The position numbers and the translations under genes were made by a program. Under the pieces are notes generated by a model. That model searched no databases and was not told where the DNA came from. It worked only from the letters and a program-made list of their open reading frames with translations. From Paenibacillus macerans (GTDB taxonomy: Bacteria > Bacillota > Bacilli > Paenibacillales > Paenibacillaceae), in NCBI RefSeq assembly GCF_023715465.1, contig NZ_JAMBOE010000009.1:204812-268811 (forward strand): DNA of 64,000 nucleotides, read 5' to 3'. Shown here in pieces: positions 52,164 to 60,459 of the stretch. Every line of letters starts with the position of its first letter. Positions within the stretch are counted from its first letter, which is position 1.

Positions 52164-52463
52164 ATGGCAATCGCTGAAGTAACGGTTATTCCGATCGGTA
52201 CGGGCAGCACTAGCCTCAGCTCTTATGTGGCCGAGCTGCAACGGGTGTTGGAGAAGCAGGAAGGTATTAAGTTCACGCTGACGTCGATGAGCACGATTAT
52301 TGAAGGGACTCTGGACGATGTATTCGCGGCCATCCGGGCGATTCATGAAGCGCCGTTCCAGTCGGGCGCTGGACGGGTGTCAACCTCAATCAAGATCGAC
52401 GACCGCCGCGACAAAGCGAGTTCGTCCGAGCAGAAACTCCAATCCGTGAGGGAGAAGCTGTAG
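52164..52463 (+). CDS. MTH1187-type thiamine-binding protein (YqgV-like)
   Basis: A 99-residue protein: MAIAEVTVIPIGTGSTSLSS, then MSTIIEGTLDDVFAAIRAIHEAPF and RVSTSIKIDDRRD, the standard MTH1187/YkoF-like ferredoxin-fold pattern. Family members bind thiamine-related compounds. The ATG at 52164 follows GAGGGGAACG. It is a single gene, the last host gene before the tRNA and prophage. Confidence 0.88.
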   Translation: MAIAEVTVIPIGTGSTSLSSYVAELQRVLEKQEGIKFTLTSMSTIIEGTLDDVFAAIRAIHEAPFQSGAGRVSTSIKIDDRRDKASSSEQKLQSVREKL

Positions 52464-52613
52464 TGCAAGCGGTTTGGTTGTGGTAGCATTGTGATAGCAC
52501 CACGTGTGCGGCAGGACCATGTCGCTGCACCGTTACGCGGCATTCAACGCACGCCGGAAGCAGCAAGAAATCTAGGCAAAACGGGTTTGCGCAAAATTTC
52601 CAAACTTTAGGGC

Positions 52614-52641
52614 TTGCATTATTTTTAAAACACGGTATAAT
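52614..52641 (+). promoter_or_regulatory. Promoter of tRNA-Thr
   Basis: TTGCAT (52614-52619), 16 bp, TATAAT (52636-52641); the tRNA begins 26 bp after the -10. Confidence 0.75.
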
Positions 52642-52667
52642 AATTTTTGTTCGCTAAAAGTGAACTT

Positions 52668-52719
<52 letters not shown>

Positions 52720-52740
<21 letters not shown>

Positions 52741-52821
52741 TAGCAAAAAACATTGTAGTAGCGCAGTTTCCGGGGCAACGGATTCGGCGCTATTTTTATT
52801 TCTGCAAACCAATTGCAAACC
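52720..52821. other. Probable left attachment site and integrase arm repeats
   Basis: The tRNA 3' end (about 52720-52740) is the likely core. A direct repeat TGCAAACC at 52803-52810 and 52814-52821 lies between the core and int and could be arm-type integrase binding sites. The exact crossover cannot be fixed without the right end. Confidence 0.55.
52759..52798 (+). terminator. Terminator after tRNA-Thr
   Basis: TAGCGC pairs with GCGCTA around a GC-rich loop with an inner CCG/CGG helix, followed by T5. Confidence 0.65.
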
Positions 52822-52851
52822 TTTATCCTGCTAAAGTGTAATTTGTGGGGA

Positions 52852-53988
52852 TTAATCATCATCTTTACCATCACTTATGATTGACCCTCCCAACCTTTTA
52901 AGAGCGGCTTCTTGTAAGCCTGGCAGAACGTGAGAGTAGGTATCTAGTGTTATATTGATGGATGAGTGTCCCAGCCTCTCTTGAACAATTTTTGCGTGAA
53001 TACCACGCTTTAAAAGTAAAGTGGCGTGCGTGTGTCGTAAATCATGAAATCTAATATGCGGAATATCATTTAATTTGTCTAAAATTTTATAGTATTCCCG
53101 TGATAAATTCCTTGGGCTTACCGGAGTGCCTATGTGGGTTTGAATTACAAGGCCGTGATCGTTGTAAAAGGCTTTGTTTTTTTCTTTTTCTCTGTCTTGC
53201 CTTTCTTTGTGTATTCTCAACAAATCAACGGTATCAGGAAAAAGAGCGATCGACCTTTCCCCACTTGCTGTTTTAGGTTCGTTGAATTCATATCCTTCAT
53301 GCGCTTTCGTGTAAGCCTGACGGATTGAAAGCTTGTTATTGTCCAAATCAACGTCAACCCAACGAAGCCCCAATATTTCCCCGATTCTCATGCCCGTAGA
53401 TGCAGCTAATTCAAAGACGATATAAAATCTATTATTTTTTGCGGCATCAAGAAATATTTTTAATTGGTTTTCATTCCAAACCTCAAACTTAACCTTCTTA
53501 ACTCTTGGTGGAGTTACAGCATTAGCAACATTCTTTGATATGTCACCAAACCCGATCCCTTCATCCAGGGCGTCTTTGATTAATCCATGCAATTTTTTAA
53601 TTGAATTGGCCGAAATAACATTTAACAATTTTTGGTTATATAAATCATTCAAATGTCGCGGCTTAAGATCAATCACCTTTATTCTTCCTAAGTGTGGCTT
53701 TAAATGGGTATCGACAAGCCATTTATAGGATTTCCATGTTCCCGGCCTAACTTGATTCCTTTTGTTTATTAGCCAGTTCTCCATAAAATCCCCGAATTTT
53801 TCATTTGAATCATCAACAAATACACCATCATTTAATTCTTTGATTTTATCTATCATCGCCCTTTCCGCATCTTTTTCTTTTTCATATCCAGAAAACCATT
53901 TTTGCTTTCTAGCCCCGGTCACTTCATCCCGACCGATATCGAGGACAAAACAATATTTTTTTCCTCTTTTTCTTACATGTCCTTTCAT
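52852..53988 (-). CDS. int: Prophage tyrosine integrase
   Basis: A 378-residue tyrosine recombinase. It has an N-terminal arm-binding AP2-like part (GKKYCFVLDIGRDEVTGARKQ), a core-binding SAM-like domain, and a catalytic domain with Arg in ASTGMRIGEILGLRW, HxxR in FHDLRHTHATLLL, and the nucleophile Tyr in TLDTYSHVLPGL. It inserts the phage at the tRNA-Thr 3' end. The start follows AAAGGAGC. Confidence 0.95.
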   Translation of the reverse strand: MKGHVRKRGKKYCFVLDIGRDEVTGARKQKWFSGYEKEKDAERAMIDKIKELNDGVFVDDSNEKFGDFMENWLINKRNQVRPGTWKSYKWLVDTHLKPHLGRIKVIDLKPRHLNDLYNQKLLNVISANSIKKLHGLIKDALDEGIGFGDISKNVANAVTPPRVKKVKFEVWNENQLKIFLDAAKNNRFYIVFELAASTGMRIGEILGLRWVDVDLDNNKLSIRQAYTKAHEGYEFNEPKTASGERSIALFPDTVDLLRIHKERQDREKEKNKAFYNDHGLVIQTHIGTPVSPRNLSREYYKILDKLNDIPHIRFHDLRHTHATLLLKRGIHAKIVQERLGHSSINITLDTYSHVLPGLQEAALKRLGGSIISDGKDDD

Positions 53989-54129
53989 TCAAAGCGCTCC
54001 TTTCGTTGTTGGTACGACATTTATTTCGTTTCACACCACCTCCTTTAAGTAAAAAGGCATGACTAAATAAGCCGACCCAGATAAGAGCGGATTGAAATTA
54101 AAAATATTTAACAAAATTTGCTATGCAAA

Positions 54130-54504
54130 TTATTTTCTTTCTTTCTTTTTCTTCTTATCGTCCCAAAAAATTGCGGTAAGTATATCGTTGATTCGTCTCT
54201 TGTCGTCGTTCGTTAATTCAACGCCATCAAATGCAATTTTAGTGTCATTAGTAAGAAAGTTTTTGAAATCCTTTATTTCTTCTTCTTCGTTTTGTTTTGT
54301 ATCTTGTTCATTGCCAGTAAAGAAATCCACCTGTTTATCAAAGTAATTTGAAATTACTTCCATCATATCCAAACGAGGGTGTTTTGTTTTCCCGTTTAGA
54401 ATTTTATTGATTCCTGTATAAGAAATCCCTGTATCTTTAGATAGCTTGTATGCTGATATGCCTTTTTCGTCCATTAGTTTTTGCAGTTTTTCTGCAATGC
54501 TCAA
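54130..54504 (-). CDS. CI-type lysogeny repressor (HTH XRE)
   Basis: The start TTG at 54504 follows GGAGG by 8 bases; 124 residues (an upstream GTG is possible). The N-terminal Cro/CI helix-turn-helix is ISAYKLSKDTGISYTGINKILNG. A short Glu/Lys-rich C-terminus follows, with no LexA-like peptidase, so induction may not use RecA cleavage. It is divergent from cro over a shared operator region. Confidence 0.88.
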   Translation of the reverse strand: MSIAEKLQKLMDEKGISAYKLSKDTGISYTGINKILNGKTKHPRLDMMEVISNYFDKQVDFFTGNEQDTKQNEEEEIKDFKNFLTNDTKIAFDGVELTNDDKRRINDILTAIFWDDKKKKKERK

Positions 54505-54521
54505 TTTAACTACCTCCACGA

Positions 54522-54660
54522 CTATAACTCAATAAAGTAATAATAAAACACAAAAGAGAGATAAGTCAAGCATGGCGGAGGAAAAAAGAGATATTAGGCT
54601 ATTTTGTGACACAATTGAGTTATAATCGCAATTGAATATAAAACTTTTGAGTTATAGTAT
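54522..54660. promoter_or_regulatory. Lysogeny-switch operators and early promoter
   Basis: The word TTGAGTTATA (or its complement) occurs at 54522-54533 (minus sense), 54614-54626 and 54647-54657. The last overlaps a plus-strand promoter TTGAAT-17-TAGTAT (54632-54660) for cro. Three copies between divergent cI and cro are the expected operator set. Confidence 0.75.
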
Positions 54661-54678
54661 TGAGGCGGGAGGTGAGCA

Positions 54679-54882
54679 ATGATGGCAATCAATGTTGAGA
54701 AGAATGTCCAGAAACTAATTGATAAAAAGGGCTGGACGATTTATCGACTATCCAAGGAAAGTGAAGTTTCATTAACTGCGCTCTACTCCTTGGGGAATAA
54801 GAAGAAAGGGCCGAATGCCGAAACGCTTGTTAAGCTTTCTGAAACTCTTGGCGTAACCATTGACGAACTGGTTAAGGGGTGA
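54679..54882 (+). CDS. Cro-like HTH protein
   Basis: A 67-residue XRE protein: VQKLIDKKGWTIYRLSKESEVSLTALYSLGN, then LVKLSETLGVTIDELVKG. It competes with the repressor for the shared operators to commit to lytic growth. It is first in the early operon; a GAGGTGAGC site precedes the ATG. Confidence 0.85.
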   Translation: MMAINVEKNVQKLIDKKGWTIYRLSKESEVSLTALYSLGNKKKGPNAETLVKLSETLGVTIDELVKG

Positions 54883-54887
54883 CCGGA

Positions 54888-55079
54888 ATGAGCGAAGAAC
54901 TTATAACCATTCCTGAAATGGCTAAAAGGCTAAAAATCAGCAGGGTATACGCCTACGAATTAAAAAGACGTGCTGGATTTCCATTTTACAACTTTGGAGT
55001 TAGGCAAACAAGAGTCCTTTGGTCAGAAGTTAGCAAATGGGTTGAAGAAAATTGCAAGTTTTCGGAGGAAGCTAATTAA
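54888..55079 (+). CDS. Small HTH DNA-binding protein, excisionase-like
   Basis: 63 residues: ITIPEMAKRLKISRVYAYELKRRAGFPFYNFGVRQTRVLW is the DNA-binding layout of excisionase/MerR-like proteins. It begins 6 bp after cro. It may be Xis or an early regulator. Confidence 0.75.
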   Translation: MSEELITIPEMAKRLKISRVYAYELKRRAGFPFYNFGVRQTRVLWSEVSKWVEENCKFSEEAN

Positions 55080-55134
55080 CCACAAGGAGGAATCAAATGA
55101 ACGGGAAAATCCAGTAAGGAGGTGAGAAGAGTAG

Positions 55135-55323
55135 ATGAAAGTAAGAAACTTAACTTTGGTCAATGGCGAGCTATACAGCACGGCGGAAATAGACTCCCCT
55201 GGAATAGTCTTGCCGGAAGAAATGGACGCAATGGTAGCTGTAACGGTCGGCAAGACCACCATTTACATTAATGCGGCAATGATTATTTCATTTGAAGCAG
55301 AACCAGCAATACGGGCTGTGTAA
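55135..55323 (+). CDS. Small phage protein of unknown function
   Basis: 62 residues behind AAGGAGGTGAG, starting MKVRNLTLVNGELYSTAEID. A beta-rich pattern with no recognised motif. A 6-codon frame with its own AAGGAGG (55097-55117) lies just upstream. Confidence 0.6.
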   Translation: MKVRNLTLVNGELYSTAEIDSPGIVLPEEMDAMVAVTVGKTTIYINAAMIISFEAEPAIRAV

Positions 55324-55452
55324 CTACTTCTTCTTGGTTTGAGACAGCGCGCTTCCTGCAACTTTTTTAGAAGCATCACTGTATCTGCCATCTGTCAAGA
55401 TTTTTGAAGCAGTTTAAGCGACTTTCTTGGATGTTTGTTTCTTGTTTGGCAT
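55324..55452 (-). pseudogene. Small basic phage protein broken by a stop codon
   Basis: From ATG 55452 behind GGGAGGTGAAACT the minus strand encodes MPNKKQTSKKVA, then TAA, then in the same frame TASKILTDGRYSDASKKVAG, ending at 55324. The two parts together match the plan of small KKVASxASKIL...GSALSQ proteins common in Firmicute prophages. So a single nonsense change has split it. It is the only minus-strand gene in the early region. Confidence 0.65.
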
Positions 55453-55523
55453 AGTTTCACCTCCCTTCATAATCCAATATTCGACAGGGGAGGGCAAAAG
55501 TCCTATTAGAAAGGAGCAATGAA

Positions 55524-55709
55524 ATGAATCTAACATCTGATGAACGGATCATGGTCGTTATTGCGCTTGAAGCTATGGTGGCACAATTTGCCGGCCAAGT
55601 ACACACCTTTAAAGGCAAAAAGAAGTACGCCAAGGAGTACGCAAGTTCCAAAGCAGACCTTGAGAAAACAGTTGATCTGATTAAAAAATTCGAGGAGGTG
55701 CCGTTTTGA
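55524..55709 (+). CDS. Small phage protein of unknown function
   Basis: 61 residues behind AAGGAG: MNLTSDERIMVVIALEAMVAQ, then a Lys-rich helix. Predicted all-helical. Its stop overlaps the next start (TTGA). Confidence 0.65.
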   Translation: MNLTSDERIMVVIALEAMVAQFAGQVHTFKGKKKYAKEYASSKADLEKTVDLIKKFEEVPF

Positions 55710-56380
55710 ATCAATTGGTATTTATCGAAAATGGCCGCGTTGTTACCGACACGTTAATTGTCTCAGAAATGTTTGGGAAAACGCACGACAACGTAATGCG
55801 TGACACTAGGAATCAGATTGAAAAGTTGAACGAGGCAGGAGAATTCGAATTTTCACTCCTCAACTTTGAGGAGTCAAGTTACACGAATGATCGGGGCCGG
55901 GTTTACCCAAAAATCGATATGACAGAAGAAGGGTTCGTTCTAGTTGCAATGAGTTACGTAACCCCCGAGGCAATGAAAATGAAAGTGAAGTTTATTCAAG
56001 AGTTCAAACGGATGCGCGAACAATTACGATCCGTGCCGGTGCTTGATTCTAACACAGCAATTGCAATCGCTCTCCGACAGACGGCTGATGTGATGGAAAA
56101 ACTTCCAGTTATCGAAAGCAAGCTTGAAACGCTTGACCACAAGGTAGAAACCCAAATCACCTTAGATAGCGGCCAACAACGCCGGTTACAGCAAGCGATT
56201 AACAAAAAGGTATGTGCCGTAGAGACTGACAAATCCGAGCGAAGTGAATTGTTCCGGCAACTTTACCGGGAAATCAAAGACCGCTGGCAGGTTCCAAGTT
56301 ACAAAGATATTCTCCGGCAGGATTTACAAGACGTTCTGAATTACGTTGAAGCGTGGAAACCGATTCGGAAGACGGCTTAG
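55706..56380 (+). CDS. Rha family phage antirepressor with ORF6C domain
   Basis: 224 residues starting TTG. The N-terminal Rha domain (FIENGRVVTDTLIVSEMFGKTHDNVMRDTR, then EEGFVLVAMSYVTPEAMKMKVKFIQEF) is followed by an ORF6C domain (about 130-220: LDSGQQRRLQQAINKKV). Such proteins counteract the repressor or block host functions during phage growth. Confidence 0.9.
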   Translation: MNQLVFIENGRVVTDTLIVSEMFGKTHDNVMRDTRNQIEKLNEAGEFEFSLLNFEESSYTNDRGRVYPKIDMTEEGFVLVAMSYVTPEAMKMKVKFIQEFKRMREQLRSVPVLDSNTAIAIALRQTADVMEKLPVIESKLETLDHKVETQITLDSGQQRRLQQAINKKVCAVETDKSERSELFRQLYREIKDRWQVPSYKDILRQDLQDVLNYVEAWKPIRKTA

Positions 56381-56393
56381 AAAGGAGGATAAA

Positions 56394-56672
56394 GTGGAAA
56401 AAGTTGATTGGAAGTCGCTCGAAATAAAACCACACAACATTATTGTCGCCTGTACATCAGAACCTGATTATGAAATGCAACGGCAGATACTTCTTGAAAT
56501 TAAATACGACAAATATGTAGTGCTGGAAGGGTGGCACTGTAGTTGTTACGACTTTGACGAAACAGAATGGGAGGCTATTGAATACACATCCCAAGAGCTA
56601 AAAGAACTAGCTGCGGCTAAGTATAACAAAGAAAAAGAGTTTTGGAAAAAGGTAAGAGAACAAATCCACTAA
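56394..56672 (+). CDS. Phage protein of unknown function
   Basis: 92 residues starting GTG, 5 bases after AAAGGAGG. It contains WHCSCYDFDETEWEAIEYTSQEL, seen in several phage early proteins, but I cannot name a function. Confidence 0.65.
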   Translation: MEKVDWKSLEIKPHNIIVACTSEPDYEMQRQILLEIKYDKYVVLEGWHCSCYDFDETEWEAIEYTSQELKELAAAKYNKEKEFWKKVREQIH

Positions 56673-56686
56673 GGAGTTGATACCCC

Positions 56687-56944
56687 TTGATCGGCATACA
56701 TCCAATCCACCGCAAAATGGCGTTGATTACATGGATGTCGATGAATCAAGACGGAAAAATCAAATTGGACGAAGTCGCTATTCAGATGCTGAAACCACTC
56801 TTGAAACAAAACTTGATGATGATTCAACGACTGGACGAATTAAAAAGCTTGTCCTATATCGCGTATGTGGCGAAGGAAAACGAATGGCACCATGACATTT
56901 GCGCAAGGATAGAAGCTTTGGAAAAGGACTTATTCGAAGTTTAG
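56687..56944 (+). CDS. Small phage protein of unknown function
   Basis: 85 residues from TTG, ten bases after AAGGAG. Predicted helical (KMALITWMSMNQDGKIKLDEV). No motif recognised. Confidence 0.6.
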   Translation: MIGIHPIHRKMALITWMSMNQDGKIKLDEVAIQMLKPLLKQNLMMIQRLDELKSLSYIAYVAKENEWHHDICARIEALEKDLFEV

Positions 56945-56992
56945 ACCAAGTTTCCGCATCAAAACACTAATAAATTTTAGGAGGAATTATCA

Positions 56993-58324
56993 ATGACAAC
57001 TAAAGGGATTAAGGGTTTTGACAAGGACTTTAAGTGCCGTGGAAAGCAATACGCAACACAAACAACGTTTGAAGAGGAGCGCGCAGAGGCTTGCGAAGTG
57101 GGGATGCACCTTGTTGAATATCCGCTCGACGTGTTTGGCTATTACCCACCCGCAGATAGCCGGTATGCGGAGGTTGAGGCAGACGGTGTGATTAGTCGTG
57201 ACGGGAAAGACAGCAAGGTAGCTACCACCAAATTACACATCAAAGCAGAAATTGGTTTGCCCGGACTTATCAAAGCCGGAGTCGATTTCATCAAATCTAA
57301 GGTAGATTGGGCAAACGCCCAAGAATCGAACACAGGCGACTGGAGCGCAGCCACCAACACAGGCGACCGGAGCGCAGCCACCAACACAGGCGACTGGAGC
57401 GCAGCCACCAACACAGGCTACCGGAGCGCAGCCACCAACACAGGCTACCAGAGCGCAGCCACCAACACAGGCAACCAGAGCGCAGCCACCAACACAGGCT
57501 ACCAGAGCGCAGCCACCAACACAGGCAACCAGAGCGCAGCCACCAACACAGGCTACCGGAGCGCAGCCACCAACACAGGCGACTGGAGCGCAGCCACCAA
57601 CACAGGCAACCAGAGCGCAGCCACCAACACAGGCTACCAGAGCGCAGCCACCAACACAGGCGACTGGAGCGCAGCCACCAACACAGGCGACCGGAGCGCA
57701 GCCACCAACACAGGCTACCAGAGCGCAGCCACCAACACAGGCGACTGGAGCGCAGCCACCAACACAGGCGACCGGAGCGCAGCCACCAACACAGGCGACT
57801 GGAGCGCAGCCACCAACACAGGCAACCAGAGCGCAGCCACCAACACAGGCTACCAGAGCGCAGCCACCAACACAGGCGACTGGAGCGCAGCCACCAACAC
57901 AGGCGACCGGAGCGCAGCCACCAACACAGGCTACCAGAGCGCAGCCACCAACACAGGCGACTGGAGCGCAGCCACCAACACAGGCGACCGGAGCGCAGCC
58001 ACCAACACAGGCGACTGGAGCGCAGCCACCAACACAGGCTACCGGAGCGCAGCCACCAACACAGGCGACTGGAGCGCAGCCACCAACACAGGCGACTGGA
58101 GCGCAGCCAGTGTAGAGGGCAAGGACAGTGTAGCAATCGTAACGGGATATGATAGCAAAGCTAAAGCTTCCCTAGGTAGTGCAATCACTGTTGTTGAGCG
58201 CGGAGACTGGAATGGGGACACATACCCGCTACTTGCCATTAAATCCGCTATTGTGGACGGGGAAGCAATCAAGGCAGACACATTTTACAAGTTGCAAAAC
58301 GGCGAATTTGTGGAGGTTGATTAA
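56993..58324 (+). CDS. Repeat-containing phage protein (DUF7666-like ends)
   Basis: 443 residues. The N-terminal domain (about 1-112) begins TKGIKGFDKDFKCRGKQYATQTTFEEE and matches a family found in many Firmicute prophages. Twenty-nine perfect 9-residue repeats NTG-[DYN]-[WRQ]-SAAT follow, then a C-terminal domain (DSVAIVTGYDSKAKASLGSAITVVER). The repeats could form a beta-solenoid. Function unknown. It has no signal peptide and lies among early genes, so it acts inside the cell. Confidence 0.85.
   Translation: MTTKGIKGFDKDFKCRGKQYATQTTFEEERAEACEVGMHLVEYPLDVFGYYPPADSRYAEVEADGVISRDGKDSKVATTKLHIKAEIGLPGLIKAGVDFIKSKVDWANAQESNTGDWSAATNTGDRSAATNTGDWSAATNTGYRSAATNTGYQSAATNTGNQSAATNTGYQSAATNTGNQSAATNTGYRSAATNTGDWSAATNTGNQSAATNTGYQSAATNTGDWSAATNTGDRSAATNTGYQSAATNTGDWSAATNTGDRSAATNTGDWSAATNTGNQSAATNTGYQSAATNTGDWSAATNTGDRSAATNTGYQSAATNTGDWSAATNTGDRSAATNTGDWSAATNTGYRSAATNTGDWSAATNTGDWSAASVEGKDSVAIVTGYDSKAKASLGSAITVVERGDWNGDTYPLLAIKSAIVDGEAIKADTFYKLQNGEFVEVD
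57329..58111 (+). repeat. 29-copy 27-bp tandem repeat inside the phage gene
   Basis: Exactly 29 units of 27 bp. All differences lie in codons 4 and 5 (GAC/TAC/AAC and TGG/CGG/CAG). Only five pairs occur: DW 11, YQ 6, DR 5, NQ 4, YR 3. Units 10-17 (57572-57787) and 18-25 (57788-58003) have the same order, so a 216-bp block has been duplicated. Confidence 0.95.
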
Positions 58325-58325
58325 C

Positions 58326-58490
58326 ATGAGCGCTCAACGCCTTTTAGAACGCTGGCACGCTTGGCGTAGAATCTGCGAATTACGCCGGATGCTTGAAAGT
58401 GGGCGCGTAACGGACCTTTGCTGGATCAACTTTTTGAAACTGGAAATTGAAGAACTGGAAGCAGATTTAAGGGTATTGGAGGCGGCGTGA
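58326..58490 (+). CDS. Small helical phage protein
   Basis: 54 residues from ATG 58326, just after the repeat gene, with GGAGG about 9 bases upstream. Arg- and Glu-rich amphipathic helices, no motif recognised. Confidence 0.6.
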   Translation: MSAQRLLERWHAWRRICELRRMLESGRVTDLCWINFLKLEIEELEADLRVLEAA

Positions 58491-58491
58491 T

Positions 58492-58686
58492 ATGTGGGTA
58501 CATGAAATGACTGACGAACAAAAGCGGGAATATGGGTTCTTTAAAATCCATGAATCGACCTTGAAGAAACTTGGCTACAAGCCTGTAATCGAAGGTTGGA
58601 AGGCGGTGGAAAAGCGTGGTGATGTGCGGGTGTGGCAAGGAGGCGAAATACGAGTTATACGAATCAAACCAGCCCCATTGCCTTGA
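58492..58686 (+). CDS. Small phage protein of unknown function
   Basis: 64 residues: MWVHEMTDEQKREYGFFKIH, then a short beta-rich tail. It starts 1 bp after the previous stop, so is translationally linked. No motif recognised. Confidence 0.6.
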   Translation: MWVHEMTDEQKREYGFFKIHESTLKKLGYKPVIEGWKAVEKRGDVRVWQGGEIRVIRIKPAPLP

Positions 58687-58745
58687 ATGTCTTTTAGAGG
58701 CTATTGACTGCTCTGTATATGTCCATGTTAGGAGGTTAGACGAAC

Positions 58746-58952
58746 TTGCATATGCCCGTAAGGATCAAAGCGAAAGATGATTTTGCTTCAATGTTAGCTA
58801 TGTCTCTTGTCGGTGGTCGGTATGTTGACGGGGCCTTTCCGAGATTCTGCTTTAGTTCTCCGGTTCAGCGTTCAGAATATGAGCGCATCAGAAGGGATTT
58901 ACAAAAGAAAAATGACCGCTGCGCCAACAGCGATCACAGCACATGTGTATGA
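58746..58952 (+). CDS. Small phage protein of unknown function
   Basis: 68 residues from TTG 58746, ten bases after GGAGG; the ATG at 58752 is an alternative. It contains VGGRYVDGAFPRFCFSSPVQRSEYERIRRD. No motif recognised. Confidence 0.5.
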   Translation: MHMPVRIKAKDDFASMLAMSLVGGRYVDGAFPRFCFSSPVQRSEYERIRRDLQKKNDRCANSDHSTCV

Positions 58953-58995
58953 GTTTGTACGGAAAGAATAACACAATTTTTAGGAGGTTGTAAAG

Positions 58996-59643
58996 ATGTC
59001 CTCTGAAACGATGAATATTTATCAAAAACTATTGGAGGTTAGAAAATCCGTCTCTTATCTCAAAAAAGAGGCGGAATCGGCCCAATACAAATATACGGGT
59101 AGCGCCCAAGTGCTGGCATCAGTCAGAGACAAAATCAATGAAATGGGCCTGATATTGGTTCCGAAGATTTTGGAAAAGAACCTTCTAACCGAAACGGTTG
59201 AGTTTATTGAAAAAGAAAAGCCAAAGAAGACGACTACCTATTTTACCGAACTGACACTATCTATGACGTGGGTCAATGTTGACAATCCATCCGAATCGAT
59301 TGAATGCCCCTGGTACTCGCAGGGCGTTGATATCGCCGGGGAAAAAGGCGTAGGCAAGGCGTTGACCTATGGCGAGAAGTATTTTATCCTCAAATTTTTT
59401 AACATTCCTACTGACAAAGATGATCCAGATGCATTTCAAAAAAAATTCGAACAAAAGGCATCCAAGGAGATGCAGGCAAAAATCAGAGACACGTGGTCTA
59501 CCAAACTCGGGTTAAAGTTTAACCTCTTGGAACATCAATGTAAAACCGTTTACGGATGTGGGGTTGCTCAATTAAGCGAGGGCGCAGCAGAAGAGTTCCT
59601 AACTATGTTAGAAAGCAGACTTGGTGATCAAGATGGAGCTTAA
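58996..59643 (+). CDS. erf: ERF family single-strand annealing protein
   Basis: 215 residues behind AGGAGG. The N-terminal MNIYQKLLEVRKSVSYLKKEAE and central ALTYGEKYFILKFFNIPTDKDDPDA are ERF hallmarks. It anneals complementary single strands in phage recombination, working with the nuclease and SSB encoded next to it. Confidence 0.9.
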   Translation: MSSETMNIYQKLLEVRKSVSYLKKEAESAQYKYTGSAQVLASVRDKINEMGLILVPKILEKNLLTETVEFIEKEKPKKTTTYFTELTLSMTWVNVDNPSESIECPWYSQGVDIAGEKGVGKALTYGEKYFILKFFNIPTDKDDPDAFQKKFEQKASKEMQAKIRDTWSTKLGLKFNLLEHQCKTVYGCGVAQLSEGAAEEFLTMLESRLGDQDGA

Positions 59644-60448
59644 TAAAGAAAACTACTACAGCCTTGAAGCAAACCGACACTATATGTCCGTCAGCCAATT
59701 TAAAAACTTCCTTCCTGCCTATGATGGATGCGAAGCCGCTGCCATGGCGGAATTGAAGGGAGAATACACCAAAGAACCAATTGAGGCATTTACAGAAGGT
59801 CATTTCCTCCACAGTTGGAACGAAGGCGTGTTACATGAGTGGAAGGCAAGTAACCCACAGATATACGCAAAGACGGGCAAAACTGCCGGTCAGCTTAAAG
59901 CAAACTTCAAACATTGCGAAAAAATGATTGAAGTTTTGGAGAACGATCCATTCGTAATGGATGTGTTGTCAGGGCAAAAGGAAGTTATATTTACAGCCGA
60001 ACTGTTTGGGATTCCGTGGAAGGTAATGTTTGATAGTTACAATCCCGATGCCGCTGGGATATTCGCCGACTTGAAAAGCATGAAAGAAATGGACGGAAAG
60101 TTCTGGAACAAAGACGCTCAAGCCTATGAAAATTTCATTGATCATTACGGATATAACGTCCAAATGGCTGTATATGCCGAGATCGAGAAGCGAGCAACCA
60201 AACGAGATTTGTGGCTGATACCCAATATGGTTGTAGTTACAAAACAAGAGCCGCCAGACCATGACATTATCTATTTTGACTATGATGCAATTGAGGCGGG
60301 TTTACAGATCGTGGCAAGGAATATTGAACGGGTTAAGGCGGTAAAGGCCGGAAAAGTTGAGCCTATTCGCTGCGAGAAATGCGAATACTGCCGCCTAACC
60401 AAGAAGATAAACCGGATCAAACATGTATCAGAATTGAGCTTGTATTAG
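59633..60448 (+). CDS. PD-(D/E)XK nuclease-like protein (phage exonuclease)
   Basis: 271 residues from ATG 59633, overlapping erf by 11 bp. The metal-binding core is seen in GIFADLKSMKE. The C-terminal cysteines IRCEKCEYCRLTKK suggest a metal or [Fe-S] site as in RecB-like phage exonucleases (DUF3799 type). It probably resects ends to make substrate for ERF. Confidence 0.82.
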   Translation: MELNKENYYSLEANRHYMSVSQFKNFLPAYDGCEAAAMAELKGEYTKEPIEAFTEGHFLHSWNEGVLHEWKASNPQIYAKTGKTAGQLKANFKHCEKMIEVLENDPFVMDVLSGQKEVIFTAELFGIPWKVMFDSYNPDAAGIFADLKSMKEMDGKFWNKDAQAYENFIDHYGYNVQMAVYAEIEKRATKRDLWLIPNMVVVTKQEPPDHDIIYFDYDAIEAGLQIVARNIERVKAVKAGKVEPIRCEKCEYCRLTKKINRIKHVSELSLY

Positions 60449-60459
60449 GAGGCGATCAA

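Noticed and set aside
55097..55117. Six-codon frame MNGKIQ with its own AAGGAGG
   Set aside because: Too short to support as a gene. It could be a leader peptide but nothing else suggests that.
57297..58152. Long open frames on the minus strand and in a second plus frame through the 27-bp repeats
   Set aside because: The unit is a multiple of three with no stop in several frames, so these are automatic by-products. Only the frame with conserved N- and C-terminal domains is a gene.
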